This document shows, in pieces, positions 9,177-18,408 of a stretch of DNA of 64,000 nucleotides. Each line of letters opens with the position of its first letter. Positions within the stretch are counted from its first letter, which is position 1. The notes under the pieces are model-generated. The model was given only the letters and a program-made list of their open reading frames with translations. It made no database searches and was not told the DNA's origin. The translations under genes were made by a program, and so were the position numbers. The stretch covers positions 1 through 64,000 of the forward strand of contig JADKIC010000003.1 of the NCBI GenBank assembly GCA_016721435.1. The letters run 5' to 3'. This DNA comes from Bacteroidota bacterium (GTDB lineage: Bacteria; Bacteroidota; Bacteroidia; AKYH767-A; OLB10).

Positions 9177-10452
9177 GGTTGCCGTAACAGGTATTGTCCG
9201 ATGCCGCAATTTACACATTTTTTATAATCGCAATAGTTTTTTTTTAGGTGAAGTAACGCTTGTGTTTCTCCGGCATTACAAGCCTCCCATCCACTGTCCT
9301 GCCATCCGCGTATGATACGATTGCTCTCAGGCCGGCATTTCTCCATCCAGTAGAGGGATTTTTCGCAGAGGAATGCCAATCCCTGCTGTCGTCCGTAAAA
9401 GAAAAGAAAGGGGATTACCGCATTGATGATGAGTGTCAGGATGGCCTCTTTTCCAATACGCTTGGCATAGCTATCTGAAGGTAACCCGAAACGGTAATGT
9501 TGGTACCAATAATCGGAAGCTGCCACATCGAGTATCTCCGCTAAATCGTTGATTTCACCAGCAGTGATGATCCGGTCGAGCAAAAATCCTGTCCCGCATG
9601 GAGCATGGCAAATTGGGAGATACGGAGCGTAGGGAAGTTGGCCGGTCGGAGTCCTCCGAATTTCCAGACATGGGGCGACATGGGCTTAAGCAGATACTTG
9701 TTTTTAAAAAAACGATATTGCCTCTTTAACCTTTCCGGATAGGCTTCAGGACTCTGTACAGGTAACAGTCCCGCCTGTCCGAAAAGTAAGGCTTCCAGAT
9801 CCTCGGCCTTATGCCGGTGTCGTGCTATGAGGGGATATGGGACGGCTTTGGCCAACACTTCGAAAGGGCCGGCGTTGACTTTGAATCCGAAGGATCTGGC
9901 CAGCAAATGGTATAAACTATCCGGCCAGCGCTTTTCTTGAAGGAGATGTATTTTGTGGAGATCTTCAAATCGACTCTCCAGTCGTTCTGTTAGCAGGCGA
10001 TCAATAACAAGTGACCGGTCGAGGAGGGGGACCTCCGGTAATTGACGGCTACAGGAGACAAAAGGCGAAGCTCCCTGCATCAGATTATAATAATGTTCCA
10101 GGTAATGTGCAGGATATTTACCCTGCATCACCAGTGTTGGCATCGCACTGCCATCCAGACGCAGAATTTCGGTGTCAGAAATTTCAACGGCATGGAGGAT
10201 GATGTTGTCGTAGGAAAGATCTCCTGTATGATGGTGTCTGTACCAGTCACTGGCTTTTGTATGTATTTCTACATTTCCGGCCCAAACGATGCCGCCTATC
10301 CGAAGACGGGCGTTGAAGAAATCAGGTCCGCTTTCAAAATTTCTATGTCCGGGATGAAGAATTTCAATCTCTTCCCCGGTGATTAATTTCAGTAAATGGC
10401 TTTGTAGAAGCCGGTGTTGCCAGATATAGTACAGGAAATCTTCGTTAATCAT
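9161..10452 (-). CDS. DUF2851 family protein (one frameshift)
   Basis: Conserved Bacteroidota protein of unknown function, about 430 residues after repair. The N-terminal part (MINEDFLYYIWQHRLL, HPGHRNFESGPDFFNARLRI, GNVEIHTKASDWYRH, DNIILHAV) is characteristic of DUF2851. The frame breaks at the A5 run 9582-9586; one extra base gives DFLLDRIITAGEINDLAEIL and continues to a C-terminal Cys cluster (NYCDYKKCVNCGIGQYLL) that resembles a metal-binding ending. The HTK/EIH motifs have been compared with nuclease folds in this family, but no activity is established. A -7 box lies 4 bases upstream of the ATG. Confidence 0.85.
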
Positions 10453-10456
10453 ACCA

Positions 10457-10464
10457 CAAACCTA
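10457..10464 (-). promoter_or_regulatory. -7 box TAGGTTTG, 4 nt before ATG
   Basis: On the minus strand TAGGTTTG matches TAnnTTTG exactly and ends 4 bases before the ATG at 10452. It predicts an almost leaderless transcript for the DUF2851-pspC pair. No clear -33 TTG is visible. Confidence 0.5.
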
Positions 10465-10520
10465 GGTGGCAGATTTTTTTTACCCGTCGAATAAACGCTT
10501 ATATCCGTTTAATTACGCTT

Positions 10521-11009
10521 CTACCGGTGTGGCTCTGCTATTTTCCCCTTCCATCTTCCAAAAAGCGCTTCAAGTTTTTTACGGCGATAGTCAAAAATTC
10601 CTGTCACTTGATTTCTGACAAATACACTGTTCGCTATCCTTCCCAGAAAACCAAAAGGTATTTTATAATGTATGCGGTCCTGCATCTCTACTCCTCCATC
10701 AATGGCTCTGAAAAAATGCGTGTGATGCCATAAAGTATAGGGTCCGAAACGTTGCTCATCCACAAAATAAACGCCTTCCTTTACATGTGTAATTTCAGTG
10801 ACCCACTTCATAGGAATATTAAATATCGGCTTTACAATATAGGAGATGATCATGCCGGCATACATCTTTTCTCCGGTTGTATATCCGGAAGTGATTTCAA
10901 AACCCATATGCGGTGGTGTTATGGTTTTGAGGTTCGCCGGTGAGGAGAAGAAATCCCACGCTTTCTCAATGGAGATGGGTATACGTTGTGTGGTTTCTAA
11001 CTGATGCAT
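10521..11009 (-). CDS. SRPBCC (START/Bet v 1-like) ligand-binding protein
   Basis: Cytoplasmic protein of 162 residues with the SRPBCC helix-grip pattern. MHQLETTQRIPISIEKAWDF and FFSSPANLKTITPPHMGF are typical of the CDC/cyclase-like SRPBCC group (COG4276). The cavity strands follow (EITHVKEGVYFVDEQRFGPY, LWHHTHFF, DRIHYKIPFGFLG) and a C-terminal helix (FDYRRKKLEALF) closes the cavity. Ligand and partner are unknown. It is divergent from pyrG across a gap of about 300 bases. Confidence 0.8.
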   Translation of the reverse strand: MHQLETTQRIPISIEKAWDFFSSPANLKTITPPHMGFEITSGYTTGEKMYAGMIISYIVKPIFNIPMKWVTEITHVKEGVYFVDEQRFGPYTLWHHTHFFRAIDGGVEMQDRIHYKIPFGFLGRIANSVFVRNQVTGIFDYRRKKLEALFGRWKGKIAEPHR

Positions 11010-11311
11010 GGCTTATTTTATTTTATGGAGATGGTCTCCCGGTTAATTTTTGGAGAAACTTTAATTACCCCCCTTTGCACTTAACACTACAGTATTTGAC
11101 ATCCTCCCATACCATCTTCCATTTCTTTCTCCATGTGAATGGCCGATGGCACGTTAAGCAAATTTTAGTTGGCAAATCCTGCTTTTTTACCCCGCGCACG
11201 GTTAATAAACAATACTTTAAGGGAAAAAGTTTTAACCAAATTCAACCTATTTATACAATTTCATCTTTTTACCGCTTCTTTCCCTTAATTTTGCCGAAAC
11301 TCCCGCACATC
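11010..11311. other. Intergenic region between SRPBCC gene and pyrG
   Basis: About 300 bases between divergent starts. It holds the pyrG -7 box near its right end and AT-rich sequence on the left. The pyrG reading frame stays open through this region, but the translation has no family similarity and is not part of pyrG. I see no RNA gene or repeat. Confidence 0.5.
11286..11293 (+). promoter_or_regulatory. -7 box TAATTTTG for pyrG
   Basis: Exact TAnnTTTG match ending 18 bases before the pyrG ATG. It predicts a short leader of roughly 12 bases. Confidence 0.6.
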
Positions 11312-12988
11312 ATGTCACCTGTAAGCACAACCTCTGTCCGTTATGTATTCGTAACCGGAGGGGTAACCTCTTCCTTAGGAAAAGGAATTATCTCCGCTTC
11401 CCTAGCTAAATTATTGCAGGCCAGAGGGTATAGAGTGACCATTCAAAAGCTGGACCCTTATATTAATGTGGATCCGGGTACCTTGAATCCTTACGAACAC
11501 GGTGAATGTTTTGTGACCAATGACGGCGCTGAAACTGATCTTGACCTCGGTCATTATGAGCGTTTTTTAAATATCCCGACTTCACAGTCAAATAATGTGA
11601 CCACCGGACGGATATACCAAACTGTTATTAACCGGGAGCGTGAGGGAGCTTATCTGGGAAAAACGGTGCAGGTGATTCCGCATATTACCGATGAAATCAA
11701 ACGTCGTATTAAATTGCTCGGGGAAACCGGCGAATACGATATAGTGATTACGGAAATTGGTGGAACAGTAGGAGATATTGAATCCTTGCCGTATATCGAG
11801 TCTGTGCGTCAGATGATTTGGGAGATGGGCTCCTCGAATGCAGCAGTTATTCATCTGACTTTATTACCTTATTTAAGTACAACCGGGGAACTCAAGACCA
11901 AGCCTACTCAACACTCCGTTAAAATGTTATTAGAGTATGGTATTCAGCCGGATGTACTTGTTTGCCGTACCGAAAAACCGGTTTCGAATGATTTGCGTCG
12001 TAAGATTGCCTTGTTCTGCAATGTTAATATCAATGCAGTTATTGAATCTATTGATGCTTCAACGATTTATGAAGTTCCTTTACTTATGCTGAAGGAACAA
12101 CTCGACAAGGTGATTATCAATAAACTGAAGTTGCCTTTGAAGCAGGAGCCGGATATGTTGGCATGGAAGGATTTTCTTGGCAAATTGAAAAATCCGGTAT
12201 ATGAAGTTCGTATTGCGCTGATAGGTAAGTATATCGAGTTGAAAGATGCGTATAAGTCTATTGCGGAATCATTTATTCATGCCGGTGTCTCTAATGAATG
12301 CAAGGTGAAACTGGAATGGATTCATTCAGAAAAGCTCGATGCCGGAAATGTCAAATCTACACTGGGAAGTATGCATGCTATTTTGGTGGCCCCCGGTTTC
12401 GGTGAAAGAGGTATCGAAGGTAAAATTGCAGCCATTCGCTTTGCCAGGGAAAACAAAATTCCATTCTTAGGAATATGTCTGGGAATGCAATGCGCTGTAG
12501 TAGAATTTGCCAGAAATGTCCTGGGATTCGCAGATGCTCATTCTACTGAAGTGTCACCGGAATCCAATTACCCTGTTATAGATATGATGGAGGATCAAAA
12601 AGATATTCAGCATAAAGGGGGTACCATGCGTCTGGGTGAGTTTCCTTGTTCAATTGTGAAAGGAACGAAGGCGTATCATGTGTATGGGAAATCAAAAGTC
12701 ATGGAACGCCATCGCCATCGCTATGAGTTTAATAGTAAATACTTAAGTGATTTCGAGAAGGGGGGTATGATTGCCTCCGGTATTAACCCTGACAATGGTT
12801 TGGTGGAGATGGTGGAATTGAAAAATCATCCCTGGTTTATCGGTGTTCAGTTTCATCCGGAATATAAAAGTACTGTCCTGCATCCACACCCGCTTTTTGT
12901 TCGCTTCGTGAAGGCTGCCCTCGATAAATCCAACGGCACATTGCAAGAACCAAAATCGGATGCTACCGCTGTGATTGTCAATAGTTGA
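11312..12988 (+). CDS. pyrG: CTP synthase
   Basis: Converts UTP to CTP with glutamine and ATP, the last step of pyrimidine nucleotide synthesis. The protein has 558 residues counted from ATG 11312. The synthetase domain starts at VRYVFVTGGVTSSLGKGI, with KLDPYINVDPGTLNPYEHGE and DLDLGHYERF. The class I glutaminase domain has the nucleophile elbow LGICLGMQ (Cys about 389) and the His-Glu pair in GVQFHPEY. The start was chosen because it directly precedes the conserved N-terminus and sits 18 bases after a -7 box, although the frame is open about 370 bases further upstream. The length is normal and the gene is intact. Confidence 0.97.
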   Translation: MSPVSTTSVRYVFVTGGVTSSLGKGIISASLAKLLQARGYRVTIQKLDPYINVDPGTLNPYEHGECFVTNDGAETDLDLGHYERFLNIPTSQSNNVTTGRIYQTVINREREGAYLGKTVQVIPHITDEIKRRIKLLGETGEYDIVITEIGGTVGDIESLPYIESVRQMIWEMGSSNAAVIHLTLLPYLSTTGELKTKPTQHSVKMLLEYGIQPDVLVCRTEKPVSNDLRRKIALFCNVNINAVIESIDASTIYEVPLLMLKEQLDKVIINKLKLPLKQEPDMLAWKDFLGKLKNPVYEVRIALIGKYIELKDAYKSIAESFIHAGVSNECKVKLEWIHSEKLDAGNVKSTLGSMHAILVAPGFGERGIEGKIAAIRFARENKIPFLGICLGMQCAVVEFARNVLGFADAHSTEVSPESNYPVIDMMEDQKDIQHKGGTMRLGEFPCSIVKGTKAYHVYGKSKVMERHRHRYEFNSKYLSDFEKGGMIASGINPDNGLVEMVELKNHPWFIGVQFHPEYKSTVLHPHPLFVRFVKAALDKSNGTLQEPKSDATAVIVNS

Positions 12989-12992
12989 ATTT

Positions 12993-13012
12993 TAGAGCCC
13001 TCTTTCGCTCTA
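12993..13012. terminator. Weak hairpin after pyrG
   Basis: TAGAGC, 8-base loop, GCTCTA, starting 4 bases after the pyrG stop. The stem is only 6 bp and no T-tract follows, so it is a tentative pyrG terminator placed just before the yidC promoter. Confidence 0.3.
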
Positions 13013-13030
13013 TGATCCGCTAAGGATATG

Positions 13031-13038
13031 TATTTTTG
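13031..13038 (+). promoter_or_regulatory. -7 box TATTTTTG for yidC
   Basis: Exact TAnnTTTG match ending 17 bases before the yidC ATG at 13056. Confidence 0.55.
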
Positions 13039-13055
13039 CGAATAAATTTCCCTGA

Positions 13056-14939
13056 ATGGATCGTATGTCAATGATCGGGCTGTTTCTTATTGGCCTGATA
13101 CTTATAGGTAGTAGCATTTTTTTCGCCCCCACTGAGGAGGAGATGGCTGCATTAAAGAAGCAACAGGATAGTATTGCCCTGATTGAAAAAGAGGTTGCGG
13201 CAAAAGCTACAGCTCAGTTAAAAGCGGCTACCATGGCCGCAGATTCTAATCTCGCTACACCGGCATTTCCGGATTCACTGAATGCGGATTCATTAAATGC
13301 GCTCTTACTTTCCGATAAACTTGGCGTTTTCTCAGCAGCAGGTCAGGGAAAGGAAGAAATTGTTAGTATTGAAAATGAAGTTTTAAAAGTAAATCTGACC
13401 ACCAAAGGAGGAAGGATTAAATCTGTCGAACTGAAACAGTATAAGAATTTTGAAGGGAAACCGGTAAGGCTCTTTGAATCGGACTCTACCCGATTTGGAT
13501 TGAACTTTTTTGCACAAAACAGAATCATCTCTACCAATGACTTGTATTTTAAAGCTTCCGGGAAAGGGGTTTCGGTAGTAGCAAAAGATAGTTCAACCTT
13601 TACCATGCGACTGGAAGCAGGTGCTCCTGATCGTTACCTCGAATATGAATACGCCCTCAGCGGAGATAAGTATGTATTAGGTTTCAAAGTGAACTTTGTA
13701 GGTTTGAATTCAATTATTGCCTCAAATACAGGCTATGTGGAATTGAATTGGGTAGAGGAGTTGATGAAGCAGGAAAAGGATATGACTGCGGAGCGAACCA
13801 ATTCTACGATGTATTATATGTTCGCTGATGAAGATAAAGAAGTAGATCACCTGAGCGAAACGTCAGATGAAAGCGAAGAGATAAAAACCAAGGTGAAATG
13901 GGTGGCGATGAAACAGCAGTTTTTTACGCAAGTGCTGATTGCCGATAAGGATTTCGATAAGCCTACACGAATTGAGACGATTGCCGGGGTAGAGGAAGAT
14001 CCTTTTGTGAAACGGATGAAGGCTTCGTTTACGCTTCCGTATAATCATGGGCAACGTGAATCTTTTGCCATGCATTTTTATATTGGTCCTAATCACTACC
14101 AGTACCTGAAAAAAACAGGTGATAATCTGGAAAAACAAATTCCTCTGGGATGGGGCATTTTTGGTTGGGTGAACCGGTTTATCGTTATTCCTATTTTTAA
14201 TTTTCTGAATAGCTTTAACTGGAATTATGGTATCATCATTTTGATATTAACTATCGCCATTAAAGTGATGTTGTTGCCACTAACGTTTAAGGCTTACCTA
14301 TCTCAGGCTAAAATGAAAGTCCTCAAACCTGAAATTGATGAAATTCAGGGTAAGTTCAAGGAGGAGCCCATGAAGTTGCAGCAGGAAATGATGGGGCTTT
14401 ATCGAAAGGCAGGTGTGAGTCCGTTGGGTGGCTGTTTACCGATGCTCTTGCAATTGCCCATCCTCATCGCCATGTTTAGATTTTTCCCTCAGTCTATCGA
14501 ATTGAGACAGGAAAGTCTCCTCTGGGCGAAAGATTTAAGCACATATGATTCTATCCTTGACCTTCCATTTTATATTTGGGGGTATGGTGATCACGTGAGT
14601 CTCTTTACCTTGCTGATGACCATCTCAACGATTTTAATTACAATGGTCAACAGTTCGAGTGCTATGACAAATCCGCAAATGAAGTGGATGATGTACCTGA
14701 TGCCAATTGTGTTTCTGGGCGTGTTTAATAATTATTCGGCCGGATTGAGTTATTATTATTTTCTGGCCAATGTGATCAGTATCGGTCAGCAGTTTTTATT
14801 TAAGTCTTTTGTGGATGATGATGAAATTCATCGTAAAATTCAGGAGAATAAAAAGCGTCCCGCCGGACAAACAAAATCGAAGTTTCAACAGCGACTCGAA
14901 AAAATGGCGAAGGAAAAAGGGTATAAGATGCCGAAATAA
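13056..14939 (+). CDS. yidC: Membrane protein insertase YidC
   Basis: Inserts and folds inner-membrane proteins, alone or with SecYEG. The 627-residue protein has an N-terminal membrane anchor (residues 6-25), an Ala/Lys-rich linker, a periplasmic beta-sandwich domain (about 105-350, TTKGGRIKSVELKQYKNFEG) and the conserved C-terminal 60KD_IMP domain with five membrane segments (about 375-590, including NYGIIILILTIAIKVMLLPLT, the cytoplasmic loop with LYRKAGVSPLGGCLPMLLQ, and FNNYSAGLSYYYFLANVIS). The tail is rich in Lys/Arg, as is usual for ribosome contact. Intact, with its own promoter. Confidence 0.96.
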   Translation: MDRMSMIGLFLIGLILIGSSIFFAPTEEEMAALKKQQDSIALIEKEVAAKATAQLKAATMAADSNLATPAFPDSLNADSLNALLLSDKLGVFSAAGQGKEEIVSIENEVLKVNLTTKGGRIKSVELKQYKNFEGKPVRLFESDSTRFGLNFFAQNRIISTNDLYFKASGKGVSVVAKDSSTFTMRLEAGAPDRYLEYEYALSGDKYVLGFKVNFVGLNSIIASNTGYVELNWVEELMKQEKDMTAERTNSTMYYMFADEDKEVDHLSETSDESEEIKTKVKWVAMKQQFFTQVLIADKDFDKPTRIETIAGVEEDPFVKRMKASFTLPYNHGQRESFAMHFYIGPNHYQYLKKTGDNLEKQIPLGWGIFGWVNRFIVIPIFNFLNSFNWNYGIIILILTIAIKVMLLPLTFKAYLSQAKMKVLKPEIDEIQGKFKEEPMKLQQEMMGLYRKAGVSPLGGCLPMLLQLPILIAMFRFFPQSIELRQESLLWAKDLSTYDSILDLPFYIWGYGDHVSLFTLLMTISTILITMVNSSSAMTNPQMKWMMYLMPIVFLGVFNNYSAGLSYYYFLANVISIGQQFLFKSFVDDDEIHRKIQENKKRPAGQTKSKFQQRLEKMAKEKGYKMPK

Positions 14940-15013
14940 TTGGTCTGATATATCATTAACATTCGCTCGAACCTCTTTTAAATAAGTGCTATTGATTTTA
15001 AAATTGTCCATAC

Positions 15014-15551
15014 ATGATGAACCTGCGTATATTTTCTGCATTGCTTATTGTAGCAACTATTGCTACATCCTGTAAAACAAAAAAATCAGGCGCTTCCACA
15101 ACAGATAATGCTTCTGCTTCAAATAGTGTTTCTTCGACTGTGGAAGATTCTTTGTTAGTGGCGATAAGCAGAGGGGCTTGTTTCGGTGCTTGTCCTCAGT
15201 TTAAAGCGACGGTTTACAAATCCGGATTTGCCGTTTATGAAGGAGAGAAGAATGTAAAGAAGACCGGCACCTGGACCGCCCGACTTTCTACTCAGCAGTT
15301 AGACGATTTAATAAAAATGATACGCAATTATAAGATGGAAGAGAAGGATTCGGCTTATGTGAATAAATACCTGGCTGATTATCCGGCATATTTTCTTTGG
15401 ATTTCCGATAAAAAACCTCGAAAGGAAAATTCTAATAAACCATGAAGCTCCACCGGTGGATATCGCTGAGTTTACTCAAATTTATGAGCGATTATTGGAT
15501 AATTTGCAGTGGCGGTTGGGACCGGGTAAAGCCCGACAGAACGAAGAATAA
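15014..15551 (+). CDS. DUF6438-type lipoprotein (one frameshift)
   Basis: Probable lipoprotein of about 178 residues after repair. The signal peptide ends in IATSCKTKKSG (lipobox with Cys about residue 20). The core ISRGACFGACPQFKATVYKSG with two Cys and VYEGEKNVKKTGTW is the DUF6438 pattern. The frame breaks in AAAA at 15426-15429; with one A fewer the chain continues RKEILINHEAPPVDIAEFTQ to a stop at 15551, which matches the expected family ending. Role unknown; location in the periplasm or outer membrane is inferred from the lipobox. Confidence 0.7.
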
Positions 15552-15776
15552 TTGGATTTGCGGGTGCCTGAAATTGTGTGATTTAACCTCCATGTAAGTT
15601 ACTGCTATTCTTTAATTGCAACAACTAAGCAGAATTAGGAAGCGTTAAATTTGTATAAACGTGGGGATAGTTTTTAAATATCAATAGACAAGGTGAAAAC
15701 ACGAAAGTTGTAAAATATTTATTTCGGCAAGCAACCTTTTAAGGAATTTTCATGTCTTAATTTTAACCTCCGGAAA

Positions 15777-16829
15777 ATGAAAAACACCCTTCTTTTAGTA
15801 TTCCTTATTTCAGTATTCCATACCACTCGTGCGCAAGTGCCCTCTTCTTGTGTTATTCCTCCATTGTTGACGAATGTACAGCCGTGACATTAAACAATTG
15901 GCAGTAAAAGAATTTTCGATCTCCAAAGTCCGGATACCGCTTTGGTGCGAATACCGCAGGCATATACCGACACGATTTCTGAAGGAATGGCCGCTATTTT
16001 AAATGCGATTTCAATTCCGGAAAGTGACTCTGTATTTAATGTATATTGTGTTCATAATCTGAATCCCTTTGATGGTTATGGCGATTATGATGGACTGCTT
16101 GTAAAAGTTGATACTAACTATGCATGGACAAGCGCATGGCAAAATTTGAATACCATGACCGGCGATCCACTTATTGATTCCCTGCTCACCAGATATAGTT
16201 TAACCCTATCTGCTTTTTACAATTGGTCAATTGGAAATTATGCCGTGTTATCTACAGATTCTTCGTGGAATATTTTTGCGCTGATAGATAGTATAGAATT
16301 GGTGCCCGGTGTAATTATGGCTGAACAAAATAGCCTGGTAGGTGTGGCAGGAAAAATTTCATTCAGCAAAGTCGGGAGTGAAAGATATTATGATTTTTAT
16401 TTCGAGTATCAGGATTGTTTTGATGGATGTGATGCGTACCGAAAATGGAGCTTTAAAGTGAATACCGATTGCTCTGTAGAGTATCTGGGTTTCGTGGATT
16501 GGTGTTTCTGGGGCGTTGGTCAATGTCCTCTTCCTGCACCAATAAACTGTAATACCTTTACATCCATTAAGGAAGATGACTTTGAAAAAATAAATTGTAG
16601 GGTTTTACCAAACCCTTCCTCCGGAAAATTTCAAGTTGAAGTGATTGGGTTAGCGTTTTGGAGTCATTTTAATTTGGAAGTTTATAATTACCGGAGTGAG
16701 CTGATTTATCATTCCGAACTGAAAAATAGCAAATCAGAGATTGATTTAAGTGATCAAACACCTGGTATGTACCTTGTGAAAATTTATAACGAAAAGTCAC
16801 TTCTAACACGGAAAATTGTCATTCAGTAA
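15777..16829 (+). CDS. Secreted protein with T9SS type A sorting domain (two compensating frameshifts)
   Basis: Starts with a signal peptide (MKNTLLLVFLISVFH...RAQ) at 15777. The initial frame stops at about 15885; VTLNNWQ is read in the next frame and then the original frame resumes (KRIFDLQSPDTALVRIPQ), so two nearby indels, near 15883 and 15905, compensate each other. The middle (about residues 75-270) has no recognised domain; it contains CFDGCDAYRKWSFKVN with paired Cys. The last 80 residues form a T9SS sorting domain (VLPNPSSGKFQVEVIG, YNYRSELIYHSEL, GMYLVKIYNEKSLLTRKIVIQ). A surface-attached or released product is expected. Confidence 0.7.
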
Positions 16830-17064
16830 TTTCTCTTCATGTGCTTTTTTTGCCCAATCTGTTCGTTTTTTGTTTTTAAAATAGTAATAATTGTGCATTT
16901 AAATTGAATGACAGGTTTCTTATCAGCACTTTATGGTATGTTGTCAGTTAAAGCTCCTGCTTCCTAAAACTGTAAAAGACTAAACATTAAGGAGGTGTGT
17001 CCGCATTCTGTAATGTAATCCTATTGGTCTAAAGTATTTCTTCGCTATTTACAGGCAGAACTCT

Positions 17065-17072
17065 TAAATTTG
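17065..17072 (+). promoter_or_regulatory. -7 box TAAATTTG for hpd
   Basis: Exact TAnnTTTG match ending 19 bases before the ATG at 17092. Confidence 0.55.
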
Positions 17073-17091
17073 TAACCTAAATCGTTTGAAT

Positions 17092-18186
17092 ATGTCTACC
17101 GACTTCTTACCCCTGAATGGCACCGATCACATTGAGTTTTATGTAGGTAATGCGAAGCAATCCGCATATTATTACCAGCATACTTTTGGTTTTCAGCTTG
17201 TTGCTTATGCGGGTCCGGAAACAGGTGTACGGGACAGAGCTTCGTATGTCCTCCAGCAGGGCAAAGTTCGTTTTGTACTGACCACTGCTCTTCATCCGGA
17301 TCATGAAATTACACGGCATGTAGCAGCGCATGGAGATGGTGTTAAGGTGTTGGCGTTATGGGTAGATGATGCCGAGAAATCATTTTATGAAACAATGTCG
17401 CGCGGAGCAAAAGCGCATACGCAACCGGTAACCTTAACGGATGAGTTTGGTGAAGTGAAAATTTCTGCCATTCATACCTATGGGGAAACGATTCATAAAT
17501 TCGTGGAAAGAAAGAATTACAAAGGGGTTTTCATGCCAGGATATAAACCGGTTTCGGCAACAGTAAAGTCTGAGCCGGTAGGACTGGAAGTGATTGACCA
17601 TTGCGTAGGGAATGTGGAACTGGGGAAGATGAATGAATGGGTGAAGTTCTATGAAGATGTCATGGGCTTTAAAATGATCATTACGTTTGATGATAAAGAT
17701 ATCAGCACAGAGTACAGTGCACTGATGTCAAAAGTAGTGTCGAACGGTAACGGGTATGTTAAATTTCCGATCAATGAGCCGGCAGAGGGAAAGAAGAAAT
17801 CCCAGATCGACGAGTATCTTGAATTTTACCACGGAGCCGGCGTGCAGCATATTGCAATTTTAACCAACGATATCATTAAAACGGTGTCCACATTGAAATC
17901 GCGTGGTGTTGAATTTCTGGCTGTTCCCCAAACATATTATCAGGAACTTTCTGCCAGAGTAGGCAAAATCGATGAAGATATGGAAGATCTCGCCCGACTG
18001 GGAATCTTAGTCGACCGTGATGAAGAAGGATACCTGCTGCAACTTTTTACAAAACCGGTGGAAGATCGTCCTACTGTGTTTTTTGAATTTATTCAGCGTA
18101 AAGGTGCCCGTTCTTTTGGTAAGGGAAATTTTAAAGCCTTATTCGAAGCAATTGAAAGGGAGCAAGCGTTGCGAGGTAATTTGTAA
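17092..18186 (+). CDS. hpd: 4-hydroxyphenylpyruvate dioxygenase
   Basis: Fe(II) enzyme that converts 4-hydroxyphenylpyruvate to homogentisate in tyrosine catabolism. The protein has 364 residues from ATG 17092 (an in-frame TTG lies two codons upstream). Two vicinal-oxygen-chelate domains are present. The iron ligands are visible as His170 (VIDHCVGNV), His253 (VQHIAILTND) and Glu332 (FFEFIQRKG). The C-terminal gate region GKGNFKALFEAIEREQ is complete. It stands alone here: no hmgA or fahA is seen in the flanking genes. Intact. Confidence 0.97.
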   Translation: MSTDFLPLNGTDHIEFYVGNAKQSAYYYQHTFGFQLVAYAGPETGVRDRASYVLQQGKVRFVLTTALHPDHEITRHVAAHGDGVKVLALWVDDAEKSFYETMSRGAKAHTQPVTLTDEFGEVKISAIHTYGETIHKFVERKNYKGVFMPGYKPVSATVKSEPVGLEVIDHCVGNVELGKMNEWVKFYEDVMGFKMIITFDDKDISTEYSALMSKVVSNGNGYVKFPINEPAEGKKKSQIDEYLEFYHGAGVQHIAILTNDIIKTVSTLKSRGVEFLAVPQTYYQELSARVGKIDEDMEDLARLGILVDRDEEGYLLQLFTKPVEDRPTVFFEFIQRKGARSFGKGNFKALFEAIEREQALRGNL

Positions 18187-18408
18187 ACCACGCTTGTAAA
18201 TCCAGATTCTATATGAATTAGCGATTTCCGGAAGATACATATTCGTCTTGATCGGTTGATAGATCCTTCCATTCATACCTGAATTCTAGTAAGTCCTTCT
18301 TTTCGTATCCATTTGATTTACAGAATTAAATGTGTTTACGGGTCTAGTGTTCTGCAACCTTTATGCTTGTTTCAAGTATAAAATCAGGATAAAATCTGTA
18401 AGCTCATC

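Noticed and set aside
10940..11311. N-terminal extension of pyrG in the same frame
   Set aside because: The extra ~124 residues have no similarity to CTP synthase, cross the likely promoter and overlap the divergent SRPBCC start. ATG 11312 gives the family N-terminus.
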